A stretch of 64,000 bases of DNA from Bacteroidales bacterium (GTDB lineage Bacteria; Bacteroidota; Bacteroidia; Bacteroidales; UBA932), in contig SUYM01000005.1 of NCBI GenBank assembly GCA_015060455.1, positions 47,007 through 111,006 of the forward strand, written 5' to 3'. The notes below the pieces were generated by a model. That model was given only the letters and a program-made list of their open reading frames with translations, was not told the origin of the DNA and did no database searches. Positions 25,067 to 33,818 of this stretch are shown piece by piece. The stretch's first letter is position 1; each line of letters starts with the position of its first letter. The translations under genes were made by a program, and so were the position numbers.

Positions 25067-25809
25067 TATTTAAACAATGTTCGTATTCTTTCAATAAGAG
25101 ACTCTTTTTCCTTAATATCTACAGAGCCGGCACAACCCGATGTTGCCGTTTCAATACGTTCCTGCGCAGAGGCATCCAGTTCATTATGATGATATTTATC
25201 CATAAGAGAGGCGACCTTTTCATATCCATCCACTGTCTCAGGTATGACAGACAATACAAGTATAGCCTCCTCATATTGCTTACGGGAAGCATACATTTCC
25301 GCTTTCGTAATAAATGCAGGCAAAGTCTCAGCATAGTATGCTACTATCCTTTCCTGTGAGCCGCGAATAAAATGAGTGAATCTCGTATCCGCTATATTTA
25401 TCCTCGACAGCATTGCCCTCATAGCCTGACTCTCTGTCGTACCGTTTCCTTCCAAGGCAATAGACATGGCGGAAAACTGACTACCATCCACACGGTTTAT
25501 AACTGAAAGAGATAGTTCCCCTTTCTTTACATAGACATTCCTTGCACCCGTCTGCACAACATTCTCATGACTGATAATCACCTCAGGACATATTGAAAAC
25601 ATCACGCATGAAGCGGTAGTCACTCCTGCACAATTACGTGCAATCATCTGATCCACCTTTGATACAAGCAGTCTTGTATTTGCCTCATCCATACAATCGG
25701 AAATATTTCTTACCCATGTACTGAATCCTATTCTGGACGACTGTGCAAAACAGTTTATAGACAGCATACAGATAAAAACCGTATATATAAAGTATCTTAT
25801 CTTCATCAT
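25066..25809 (-). CDS. Exported protein, unknown function (five-gene envelope operon)
   Basis: A 247-residue protein with a signal peptide ending CFAQ. The mature part contains four cysteines within about 40 residues (near positions 39, 60, 68 and 74), which may form disulfides. A strand-rich segment is followed by helices resembling a short TPR (ITKAEMYASRKQYEEAILVL). It overlaps its upstream neighbour by 4 bases and abuts the next gene. I do not recognise a named family. Its place between the DUF6175-like and LPP20-like genes suggests a structural role in the same complex. Confidence 0.65.
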   Translation of the reverse strand: MMKIRYFIYTVFICMLSINCFAQSSRIGFSTWVRNISDCMDEANTRLLVSKVDQMIARNCAGVTTASCVMFSICPEVIISHENVVQTGARNVYVKKGELSLSVINRVDGSQFSAMSIALEGNGTTESQAMRAMLSRINIADTRFTHFIRGSQERIVAYYAETLPAFITKAEMYASRKQYEEAILVLSVIPETVDGYEKVASLMDKYHHNELDASAQERIETATSGCAGSVDIKEKESLIERIRTLFK

Positions 25810-27074
25810 TTTATTATCAAATCTATCCTGTTTCCGGTAATATTCCTCTCCACAATCAGATTATTGCTTCTAAGAAAACGATACAGACTGAGAGAAAAGT
25901 CATTTATGTCCATATCTGTTCCATCGTCATTTTTATTGGCAATGCGTATGTCATCCAACACGATTGTAGTCTTTGTACGTCCCTGAGAATGAAATTTACC
26001 GTCTTTTGCATTTCTTCTTATCCATTGGAATATGGCATCGGACAAAGGTGTGAAGTCATTGCCTATTTCGGTATCGAATGTTACGCAACTCATAGGGTCT
26101 ATGGTAAAAGATACGGCTATTGCATTACCCCCACTGATTTTCTTGGCAAACCCGACCTCAACCTGTTTCAGAAAATCATCCAGCATGACCTCTGTCAAAG
26201 CAGCACATATAACCTCGGCTGAAGCGTTTTTTCTCGGAGCATTCTGGGATGAAGATGCATAGGTATTTCCTGTGGCAATATCGATTGCAGTCATAATCAT
26301 ATTTACGGCTGTGCCATAAGTATTGACATTTCCGCTTATATCCACATAAACAGCAACATCGGCTCCGGAATTTGCAAGAATCATATCATTGATGCTCATA
26401 TCGTAATGAGTTGCCTGATATGTCTCTGCGTTTCTAATCATCTGTTCTATATCCTTTGTCTCAACTCCCCTCTTGATAAGTCCCGTATTAACTTTGGATA
26501 TAGCCATTCTCATATAGGCGTTTTCCTGAATGACACTGGAAAAATCACCTCCGTTACCTACGTAAGGAACAACCATGATTGAAGGCAGGGAAATTTCTGC
26601 GGAGGCAGTTTTCAAATCTGTCTTTTCCGGATCTAATCCTATAACCTTACAATTCAGCAGATCCTTATACAAAGCCTCTGTGTAAAGTTCCATAGTGACA
26701 GTAATCTGAAAATCCTTTGTCAGCGTTTTCTGCTCATTGTCAACAACGTATGATTTGACAAAAGAAGTCCACCTGCCGCTTTCCATAAGTTGATTCACAT
26801 ATGGACCGGAAGCCTCTGAAGGATGCCTACCTAAAAGAGGAGCATCACCGTTAAGTCCTGAAATACCATTATTAAGATAGGTCCAGATTGCAGACTTGAC
26901 AGCCATTTCTGTTGCTGTCTTCTTTTTATCGCCGATTCCGGAACTTTTTATCTTTGCTACCTTGCCCCCGTTGTCTGAAACCAATACTGCATCAGTACAA
27001 TATTGCTGGGCAAACGAAGACAAGGAGCATAAACAGAACGGTATCAACAGGAAAAATAATATTCTCCTGCCCAT
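25806..27074 (-). CDS. DUF6175-like exported protein
   Basis: A 422-residue protein with a signal peptide (ending SSFAQ). The first part has the pattern ATEMAVKSAIWTYLNNG, seen where exported proteins carry a FlgT/LPP20-like α/β unit. A central segment (MVVPYVGNGGDFSSVIQENAY) resembles the nucleotide-independent β-α unit of CsgG-like proteins. The C-terminal portion ends with LSLYRFLRSNNLIVERNITG. The length and pattern match DUF6175 proteins that occur beside CsgG-type genes in Bacteroidales. It follows the CsgG-like gene with a 6-base gap. The function is not established. Confidence 0.65.
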   Translation of the reverse strand: MGRRILFFLLIPFCLCSLSSFAQQYCTDAVLVSDNGGKVAKIKSSGIGDKKKTATEMAVKSAIWTYLNNGISGLNGDAPLLGRHPSEASGPYVNQLMESGRWTSFVKSYVVDNEQKTLTKDFQITVTMELYTEALYKDLLNCKVIGLDPEKTDLKTASAEISLPSIMVVPYVGNGGDFSSVIQENAYMRMAISKVNTGLIKRGVETKDIEQMIRNAETYQATHYDMSINDMILANSGADVAVYVDISGNVNTYGTAVNMIMTAIDIATGNTYASSSQNAPRKNASAEVICAALTEVMLDDFLKQVEVGFAKKISGGNAIAVSFTIDPMSCVTFDTEIGNDFTPLSDAIFQWIRRNAKDGKFHSQGRTKTTIVLDDIRIANKNDDGTDMDINDFSLSLYRFLRSNNLIVERNITGNRIDLIIK

Positions 27075-27080
27075 ATCATT

Positions 27081-27965
27081 CTACTTAAAAAATCCGGGAA
27101 GTCCTCCCTCTGAATCACTTACTACTACAAGCGCTTCCTTACCGGTAGTATTGAAAATCTCAGCAATCTCAATGTTTCCCTTCTGAACTACACAACGGGA
27201 CAGACCGTCCATAGGTTCAACTGCCTTGAGTTTTCCTATTTCCTGCTGTGTCCAACGTGAACCGATCTGTTTCTTGACATATACCTTAAACAACTGGTTC
27301 TTTGCTACTCCCATTTCGATACCACCTACGATATATACATCAATGAGCCCCTTCTTCTTATGAACTTCACCTAACTGCTCTATGAATGTAGTGAACTTGA
27401 AATATTTATCTGCGAATTTCTGAGCCTCATCCTTTGCATCCTTGCAAGCGGAATCCTCTGCCTCATGTGTATTCTTTGCAAATCCCATAGCCTCGCAGAT
27501 CTCAGAACCTACTGTAGAACCGTCAGCGATGTTATACACTGTCATTGAAAATGCTATGGTTGTCTTCTTCTCCGGATTACCGGTAATGATGTTCTTCGTG
27601 TCAACGGTAGTAATTGATGTAACCTGTCCTTTAAGAAGATATTTTGCTCCAAGCGCCTTGTAAACATTCACAGCATCAGCATTAAGCACATTCTCGGCAG
27701 TCACTGCCACCTCTGTATTTCTATTTGCATTAAGGCTTACAATCTCAGCATTTGTAGCGGCATCTACAAGATTAAAACGCCCCTTTTCGGTAAATCCCTG
27801 AATTACACCTGCACGTACACCATCACGGATATAATCCTTGACATGACCTGTACCGGTAAATAAATCGATGATTACTGTTTCTTTGACCGGATCACTCTGT
27901 GCAGAAAGAGCAGCAGACGACAGCAGCATTGCAAGTGCGGCTGAAAAAAGTTTTAAATTACGCAT
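27081..27965 (-). CDS. CsgG/LpoB-like exported protein
   Basis: A 294-residue protein with a signal peptide ending ALSAQ and no lipobox. The mature part begins VIIDLFTGTGHV and contains the alternating β-α units ADAVNVYKALGAKYLLKGQV and TIAFSMTVYNIADGSTVG, typical of the CsgG/LpoB fold. CsgG forms an outer-membrane secretion pore and LpoB activates a peptidoglycan synthase; the present protein lacks the lipid anchor both use. It is first in the operon, 258 bases downstream of the predicted promoter, behind a structured leader. A palindrome (GTAAAATTTTAC) lies just before its start codon. Confidence 0.75.
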   Translation of the reverse strand: MRNLKLFSAALAMLLSSAALSAQSDPVKETVIIDLFTGTGHVKDYIRDGVRAGVIQGFTEKGRFNLVDAATNAEIVSLNANRNTEVAVTAENVLNADAVNVYKALGAKYLLKGQVTSITTVDTKNIITGNPEKKTTIAFSMTVYNIADGSTVGSEICEAMGFAKNTHEAEDSACKDAKDEAQKFADKYFKFTTFIEQLGEVHKKKGLIDVYIVGGIEMGVAKNQLFKVYVKKQIGSRWTQQEIGKLKAVEPMDGLSRCVVQKGNIEIAEIFNTTGKEALVVVSDSEGGLPGFFK

Positions 27966-28007
27966 AAATGTAAAATTTTACCTCGCCACCACCTACAGAG
28001 GATACAC

Positions 28008-28224
28008 AAAAAAGAAAGTGTGGGGTGGTAGCCTATCTGCTTCGAGGTTCTGGAACACCTTGCGTAAATAAACAATACCCCACACGCTTATCCGGTAACA
28101 AAATAGATACCTGAGTAAAATAAACGTGAGTGTCATGTCTTATCCCTACGCATTGAATTTTCCAGATTCCGAAGCAAGGACAAAAGCTAAACACTTTCAT
28201 CAAATATGTAAGTTGCAACAGCAA
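28008..28224 (-). ncRNA. Structured leader or small RNA (6S-like) upstream of the CsgG-like operon
   Basis: On the minus strand a -7 (TATCTTTG, 28230-28237) is followed by about 215 bases without a gene, ending in a T-run at 28013-28008. The 3' end (ACACTTTC, 28021-28014) can pair with GAAAGTGT near the 5' end (28198-28191), closing a long stem. It can alternatively enter the stem GTGTGGGGT/ACCCCACAC (28085-28077 with 28026-28018). The two pairings overlap, so they exclude each other. A promoter-proximal small RNA with a closing stem and T-run fits the published Bacteroidales 6S-like (Bacteroidales-1) RNA; a riboswitch or attenuator is the alternative. Confidence 0.45.
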
Positions 28225-28229
28225 CTCCG

Positions 28230-28237
28230 CAAAGATA
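28230..28237 (-). promoter_or_regulatory. -7 element TATCTTTG upstream of the leader RNA
   Basis: Exact TAnnTTTG match in minus orientation. A second, weaker candidate (CATATTTG) lies at 28201-28208 and would start the RNA close to the closing stem. Confidence 0.55.
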
Positions 28238-28275
28238 GAAAATGTTTTTTAATTATGACACAAATGGGGTATTGA

Positions 28276-28314
28276 ACAGCCTGCCTTTCCGTAAAATATG
28301 GAAAAGCAGGCTGT
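28276..28314. terminator. Terminator between the PpiD-type gene and the leader RNA
   Basis: ACAGCCTGCCTTTCC / GGAAAAGCAGGCTGT with an AT-rich loop, 39 bases after the PpiD-type stop. It has the same CAGCCTG core as the accessory-region hairpins but a different loop. Confidence 0.7.
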
Positions 28315-28352
28315 ATTTATTTTATATATAACACGAAACTGAGCCGCTTCTA

Positions 28353-30329
28353 TTAGAAGAAACGTGCTCTGTTGTCCTTCACGTCGGCATCGTCCATCAT
28401 GGTTGGAAGAAGCATCTGTGAAGCATAGTATGATGTCTGGGCAGTGCTGTTTTTGGCATCTTCCTCTGTGTAGAATGAACCAGCCTCGCGGCCTGTAACC
28501 TTATACACATAGACTCCCATACTTCCTGCGACAGGACCGCTGATTACACCTTCCTGAGCAACTGAAGCCGCACCTGCAAACTTAGGATCAATACCGCTTG
28601 CAGAAGAGAATGAGACATCCTCCTTAGTGCTTACGGTTGTTCCGAGAGCCTCTGCAACAGCCTCCATAGACTCAAGTCCGGCAATCTTCTCTGCACACTC
28701 GGCAGCCTTCTTCTGACCAAGTTTCTCTGAGTAGAGAACATCCTTGATGCCGGCAGAAACCTCTGCTACTGGAGTGTAACCCTCCTTGTGAATGCCTTTG
28801 AGAGCCGCTACGATAAAATACTTGTTATCGATGGTCATAATGCCTGACACATCGTTCTTGTCAGCCTCGAATGCCCATCTTGTAACCTCCTTGGTATTCT
28901 CTACTGAACCAAGTCTTTCTGTGCTTTCAAGCATCTTGTTTACAGGATGTGCATAAACACCTTCCTCAGTGACAGCGTTCTGAAACTTGTCATATCCGCC
29001 CGCAGCCTTGGTTGCAAATGTGTTGGCAAGAGCATAAACTGCACTTCTTGTCTTCTCGCTTGCGAAAGGCTTTCTTTCAAGGATAGCCACTCTCTTCCTC
29101 TCAGCAGGATCCTTTGTATCAAGAACCTTGAACACCATACCGTTGATTGTCACCTTGGAACCCTTCCTCGCAGTCATAAGAGACTCGAATCCAGGAGTCT
29201 GAGGAATCCACTGCGGCTCTGCTGCATTAAGAAGGCTGTCAACATTCTCTGCACCTGCCTGAGCAAATTTAACCTGAACCTCCTCAGGTACATTTGCAGT
29301 CTCAAGAACACGAACTGCATAGAATGAATCTCCATCCTCTATGACCTCAGATACCTTCTTGTTTGAATTGAAAACAAAATCATTCACCTTGCGTGAAACG
29401 GTATTGAGTTCACCTGCCTTATACCAGTGCTCATCAAACTTTCTCTCTGAATTTGAAGAAAGGAAAGGCTTGAGATTATCGGTAGAAACAAACTCATCAT
29501 AAACAGCAGCAACAGCCTCGTTTGCAGCAGCAATATCCTCAGCAGAAGGCTTGATTTCAAACACTACATACTCGATATCCCTGCTCGCCTGCTGCTTGTA
29601 GAACTTCTTGTGATCGTTGTAATACTTTTTGATTTCAGCGTCTGAAACCACGATTGTGCTGTCCTGAGCATAACCGAAAGGCACCATTACATACTCCACA
29701 TCAAATGTGTTGTTGTTTTCAGCAAGTTTGTCAGCAAGCATAAGCGGGTTGACAAAGTTGCTCTGATTAAGAAGTGAGTTGTACTTTGAATAGTACATCT
29801 GAGTCCTTGCTGTATTCTGAATATAATTCCAGAAAGTATTGAGACGTCCTGACTCGTCAGATGATACATAATTTGAGAACTCCACAACGTTGCTCTTGTT
29901 GAATACCCCGTTCTCATCACAGAACATAGGATTCTGTGTGAATACAGAGGACTCGATCTCTCCTGAAAGAATTGCCACCATTTCATCGTCAGATACATAA
30001 AGACCTGCCTTGTTTGCGTTTTTGATGAAAAGATACTTGTCAAGGAATGACTGCCATGCGAAATTGTTTATTTCCTTCTGCTGCTGAGCATCCTTGGTTG
30101 AAGAACCGGTAGAAATCTCATTGATAAGGTCATACTTCTCAACCTCCTTCTGGAACTCGTCGTATGATACTGACTTGGTATCAATTACACCTACATCACT
30201 CTTTGACGAAACAGAGTACCATACCTGCTGGAGTGTCTGAGGATCAATGATGAACGACAAAAGCGCCACAGCGATAAGCACTGTGATCACAATACCGAAT
30301 TTGACACGGATTGTTTCAAGAACTGCCAT
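28353..30329 (-). CDS. PpiD/SurA-type periplasmic peptidyl-prolyl isomerase
   Basis: A 658-residue protein starting at MAVLETIRVKFG, since the upstream extension has no signal. One membrane-spanning segment lies at about 12-30 (IVITVLIAVALLSFII). A SurA-N-like chaperone region follows, then a parvulin-like section around 230-400 (MVPFGYAQDSTIVVSDAEIK and on), ending in a second parvulin-like repeat. The protein should be anchored in the inner membrane facing the periplasm and should help fold outer-membrane proteins. Its neighbours lptC, a TPR protein and an outer-membrane protein fit a role in envelope assembly. The parvulin active-site motifs are weak, so it may act mainly as a chaperone. 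Confidence 0.88.
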   Translation of the reverse strand: MAVLETIRVKFGIVITVLIAVALLSFIIDPQTLQQVWYSVSSKSDVGVIDTKSVSYDEFQKEVEKYDLINEISTGSSTKDAQQQKEINNFAWQSFLDKYLFIKNANKAGLYVSDDEMVAILSGEIESSVFTQNPMFCDENGVFNKSNVVEFSNYVSSDESGRLNTFWNYIQNTARTQMYYSKYNSLLNQSNFVNPLMLADKLAENNNTFDVEYVMVPFGYAQDSTIVVSDAEIKKYYNDHKKFYKQQASRDIEYVVFEIKPSAEDIAAANEAVAAVYDEFVSTDNLKPFLSSNSERKFDEHWYKAGELNTVSRKVNDFVFNSNKKVSEVIEDGDSFYAVRVLETANVPEEVQVKFAQAGAENVDSLLNAAEPQWIPQTPGFESLMTARKGSKVTINGMVFKVLDTKDPAERKRVAILERKPFASEKTRSAVYALANTFATKAAGGYDKFQNAVTEEGVYAHPVNKMLESTERLGSVENTKEVTRWAFEADKNDVSGIMTIDNKYFIVAALKGIHKEGYTPVAEVSAGIKDVLYSEKLGQKKAAECAEKIAGLESMEAVAEALGTTVSTKEDVSFSSASGIDPKFAGAASVAQEGVISGPVAGSMGVYVYKVTGREAGSFYTEEDAKNSTAQTSYYASQMLLPTMMDDADVKDNRARFF

Positions 30330-30399
30330 TTTATTAAGTTTTAAATTATTAATTCTACAAATAAGGGTGCGAAGATAACAATTTTCCTCCAATCAAGAG

Positions 30400-31023
30400 T
30401 TATTTTTTTAGTATAGGACCTATAAAATTGACTGAATCAATCAAAACTTCATCATCCTGCTCCAAAATTCCATAACTGTTGAAAGGATTGAATATGATGG
30501 AATTTCTTGCTCTCTGGTCAGATTCCATACCATAACCCTGCATGAAACCGTCCGGAGAATACATCTTGACATAGCAATGCGTGTATATCTTCTCATTCTT
30601 CTGATCCCAATAAAGAGTATCAGTTTCCATAACCTCCTGCTTGATGAGGTTCTTCACCACTACATTGCCGAATGCCTCCCACACTTCCCTTCCGTCCTTA
30701 TATTTCAGATGCCTTGCATTGTCAGCCACAATACGGGTCTCGAGTTTCTCCTCTTCATCATACCCATACACAAAGAACCCGTCAGGAAAAAGTTCAAAGG
30801 AAAGAGTGTCCCTCTCATATCTTTCCATCAGAGGAGCCTCTGCACGCATCTGGATCCTGCCGTTCCTGGTCTGGACAATGAACATGTCATCAACTGTCTG
30901 GACAGGGGCTTCCGCCAGATTAAGTTGTTCCGCCTCCTTAAGTTTTCCTTTACACGAATAAACGACGAAAGCAACCGCGGCTGCGGTTGCAATCATCCGT
31001 ATCATATAAAGAGATAATCTCAA
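30400..31023 (-). CDS. lptC: LPS export protein LptC
   Basis: A 207-residue protein with an N-terminal hydrophobic segment ending VVYSC, which could be a membrane anchor or a lipobox. The β-jellyroll core includes NGRIQMRAEAPLMERY, and ARHLKYKDGREVWEAFGNVV is the classical LptC segment. LptC receives LPS from the LptB2FG transporter and passes it to LptA and then LptD. In many Bacteroidetes the gene lies between a TPR protein and an SurA/PpiD-type protein, as here. A CorC-type hemolysin gene that often follows lptC in that context is absent. Confidence 0.9.
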   Translation of the reverse strand: MRLSLYMIRMIATAAAVAFVVYSCKGKLKEAEQLNLAEAPVQTVDDMFIVQTRNGRIQMRAEAPLMERYERDTLSFELFPDGFFVYGYDEEEKLETRIVADNARHLKYKDGREVWEAFGNVVVKNLIKQEVMETDTLYWDQKNEKIYTHCYVKMYSPDGFMQGYGMESDQRARNSIIFNPFNSYGILEQDDEVLIDSVNFIGPILKK

Positions 31024-31029
31024 ATCCTG

Positions 31030-32358
31030 TTACTTTTGAGTTCTGACCTTAGTTACGGCCCTCATACCTGCACATGAAACAGTGTAAGACTGTCCTTCCT
31101 CAACACCGTACATGAAGGCATCGGCTACATTTGGATAATAAACTCTGTACTGGCTGACATAGTTGTTGCAGTCTGCTTCAAGAGTTGGGTCAGCAGCCTT
31201 TGCCTTGTTCATATAATCAGTTGCCACCCAATATTTTGCACGCTGCTCAATCTCATTACCAGGGCAGACGATGCTTCCCCAGATGGTACCCATGAGCATA
31301 TATGCCTTTCCATCCATGACATCAGCAACCTCGATAGCCTTGTTCGCAGCCTCAATAGCCTTTGCATTATTTCCGTTCTTTGAAGCAAACACAGCAAGTT
31401 CAAAGCAATATTCTGCCATTGTATCAAAGTCAAGTTCACCAGAATTGATTGCGTTTTCAAGATACATCTGAGCACTTTCATTGTCACCTCTTGAAGAGTT
31501 GAGTTTGTAAAGCATATAAGCAGACTGAGCAGAAGGCTCATTGTCATACCACACCTTCATTGTATTAATGAACAGGTCAGTATCAAGACCTCCTTCAACC
31601 TTTGACAGTTTTGAAGCAACACTCTTTGCAAGTTCTACGTTGGTAGGATCAGCCGCCACCTTAGGACCATAGATGGCAACAAGGTTGTCGCAGTTAGCCA
31701 CTCCGCTTGCTCCGAAGATAGCATCAACCTCACCCTTGGTCTTCTCGACAGTCTTGAACTTGATTTCATTACCCTCAGTGTTGATCTGTCCGAGATATGC
31801 CATCGAATTTTCATAAACCGACATTACTTCGTCAATCTCGATTCCGCCGTCGTTATAAAGATCGCAGGCAACCTTCATATAGATAGGGAAAGTCTTGAGT
31901 TCTGTCTGAGCACCAAGTTGGTTTACAGCCTCATTAAGACCTGCGTAGAGAGCCTTAGGATTGTCCTGATAGAAATTATACAGGTCAAGAGCATAGTTGT
32001 TCAAGGATGCTGTCCTGTATTTTGGCCAGTACTCGATACGCTGCTTATAAATGGTCATCAAGGAGTCAACGAGTTGCTCCTTGTATGCAGGATTAAGTTT
32101 ATTCTTGTTGATAAGATACTTCATAAGAGTAGTACCGTGAGTAAGAATAGAATATCTTGACGTCACAGGACAAAGATTATAAGCCTTTCTCCAGTTAGGA
32201 AGGGCGGACTCATAATTCTTCTGCTTATAATAATCCGAATAGAATGATATATACTTCTTACATTCATCGGCATTCGGACCATAATCCACAGTACTTTGTG
32301 CTGAAGCACTGAAAACTGCCATTACAGCAAATGAAAGGACTAATAATACTTTTTTCAT
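31030..32358 (-). CDS. TPR repeat protein, exported
   Basis: A 442-residue protein starting at MKKVLLV (longer starts lack a signal). The signal peptide ends SASA. TPR-like repeats cover much of the mature part, including YYKQKNYESALPNWRKAYNL near 40 and a canonical pair near the end. It is found next to the outer-membrane protein gene in Bacteroidetes genomes and probably acts as a periplasmic scaffold or accessory to envelope assembly. The start lies 14 bases from the end of the upstream gene and the stop 6 bases before lptC, so all are in one operon. Confidence 0.82.
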   Translation of the reverse strand: MKKVLLVLSFAVMAVFSASAQSTVDYGPNADECKKYISFYSDYYKQKNYESALPNWRKAYNLCPVTSRYSILTHGTTLMKYLINKNKLNPAYKEQLVDSLMTIYKQRIEYWPKYRTASLNNYALDLYNFYQDNPKALYAGLNEAVNQLGAQTELKTFPIYMKVACDLYNDGGIEIDEVMSVYENSMAYLGQINTEGNEIKFKTVEKTKGEVDAIFGASGVANCDNLVAIYGPKVAADPTNVELAKSVASKLSKVEGGLDTDLFINTMKVWYDNEPSAQSAYMLYKLNSSRGDNESAQMYLENAINSGELDFDTMAEYCFELAVFASKNGNNAKAIEAANKAIEVADVMDGKAYMLMGTIWGSIVCPGNEIEQRAKYWVATDYMNKAKAADPTLEADCNNYVSQYRVYYPNVADAFMYGVEEGQSYTVSCAGMRAVTKVRTQK

Positions 32359-32372
32359 GATTATTGGATGTT

Positions 32373-33701
32373 TTAATTGTATCTTGGCTTCTGGAACCAT
32401 ATGTCGTGGATATTGAATCCAAGGTTAAATGCTACATATTGTTCCCTTACTATATTTCTTGAACCTGTATTTTTAGGATTGAAGGCCCTCTGGCCGAAAT
32501 CCACACCGACCGATATACCGTTATACCATCTGAACACCGGAAGTGTTACTCCGAGAGTAATACCATAAGTATGGATATTGTTTCCGTTCACCTTGTAGTA
32601 TTCCTGATCATAATAGACTCCTGCCCTGTATGCACACCTTTTCAGATAATATCTGATATCGTTTCTGTTCGGAACTATCTCGAATCCTGCGCGGAACGAC
32701 TGGGATACCGCAGGAGTGAAATTCATGGCATTCTTGACTGCAAATCCAGCTGCCGTTCCCATGCCGCTGCCGGTCCAGTCCGATCTTACATAATTGAATT
32801 CCGCACTCCACTTGTCACCGCCTTTGAACGATATACCCACTCCTATTTCATCTCCAAAACGCACGCCGCTTCTTTGCAGGGTATCCACCTTATAATTCAA
32901 AGTGTCTCTTACGCTTGACTGATTGGCATATCTGTAATTTGTCGAATAACCACGAAGATTATTTGCAAGCCTGTATGTACCACCCACTACCATGGAAACA
33001 TTTCCACCTAACTTCTGCTCATACTGAACACCGAACTTTCCTGTCACTCCCCTGATTGCAAGATCACTGCCCGAATTGATGGAACGATAGGAAGTATTGG
33101 CATAATCCATATTCACCACCTTGTCTATGTTTCCGAAATAATAGATGACCTCGGCACCCACTGAAAGTCGCTTCCAGAAAGTGGCTCCGGCACCCAGGAA
33201 TACCTGATACACACTGCCTGTTCCGTATGAATCATAAGTGATGTTTCCTGTATTCGCTATGATTTCAGGATCCGTTTCATGATGTGAAAAATCATATCCC
33301 ACATCACTGAACGGAGTTATTCCCACCATGAATGCAGAAGATTTCCATATAGGGAAACTCATCACGAAATCATATACGTTGAAAGTATTCTTTGCAGACC
33401 TGAGGTCAGCCTGACTGAACAAGGTGTTCTTCTGCACAAGACCGAAATCCGCCATGAAGGCAAGTGTGTCGCGGGCTGTGACGGCCGCCGGATTGGTTAT
33501 ATTGATAAATCTGTTGTTTCTTGATGCTATGCCGACTCCTCCCATACTCTTGGTGTGTGCGGTTCCCTGCTTTGACAACTCACCTATACCGAATATAGAA
33601 TACGGAGAATATGCGCCATAGGTACCGCTCTGCGCCCAAGCACATATACCAATGACCATGAACACCGAAACAAGGAATATTTTTTCTATCCTTTTTATCA
33701 T
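32373..33701 (-). CDS. FadL/TodX-like outer-membrane protein
   Basis: A 442-residue protein starting at MIKRIEKIFL with a signal peptide ending AWAQ. The sequence begins SGTYGAYSPYSIFGIGEL and continues with SMGGVGIA and NPAAVTARD, the hatch-domain pattern of FadL-type channels, followed by about fourteen amphipathic strands. The family moves hydrophobic molecules across the outer membrane, but related Bacteroidetes proteins may serve other roles. It heads the operon TPR-lptC-PpiD. A -7-like element (CATCTTTG on the minus strand, 33752-33759) lies about 50 bases upstream. A coaX gene that often precedes this protein in Bacteroidales is not present. Confidence 0.82.
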   Translation of the reverse strand: MIKRIEKIFLVSVFMVIGICAWAQSGTYGAYSPYSIFGIGELSKQGTAHTKSMGGVGIASRNNRFINITNPAAVTARDTLAFMADFGLVQKNTLFSQADLRSAKNTFNVYDFVMSFPIWKSSAFMVGITPFSDVGYDFSHHETDPEIIANTGNITYDSYGTGSVYQVFLGAGATFWKRLSVGAEVIYYFGNIDKVVNMDYANTSYRSINSGSDLAIRGVTGKFGVQYEQKLGGNVSMVVGGTYRLANNLRGYSTNYRYANQSSVRDTLNYKVDTLQRSGVRFGDEIGVGISFKGGDKWSAEFNYVRSDWTGSGMGTAAGFAVKNAMNFTPAVSQSFRAGFEIVPNRNDIRYYLKRCAYRAGVYYDQEYYKVNGNNIHTYGITLGVTLPVFRWYNGISVGVDFGQRAFNPKNTGSRNIVREQYVAFNLGFNIHDIWFQKPRYN

Positions 33702-33818
33702 ATAACTGACCAAAACTGCTTCTAATGTATGTAAAAACAATTTACAACCCGCAAAGATGCAGATTTTTTAGGATATCTCAAAATGAAAAGTTTAAATTCA
33801 AATGTTATGCCAATAATG

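Noticed and set aside
23514..27965. The five-gene operon as a curli system
   Set aside because: No curlin subunit, CsgE or CsgF homologue is visible, and the CsgG-like protein has no lipobox.
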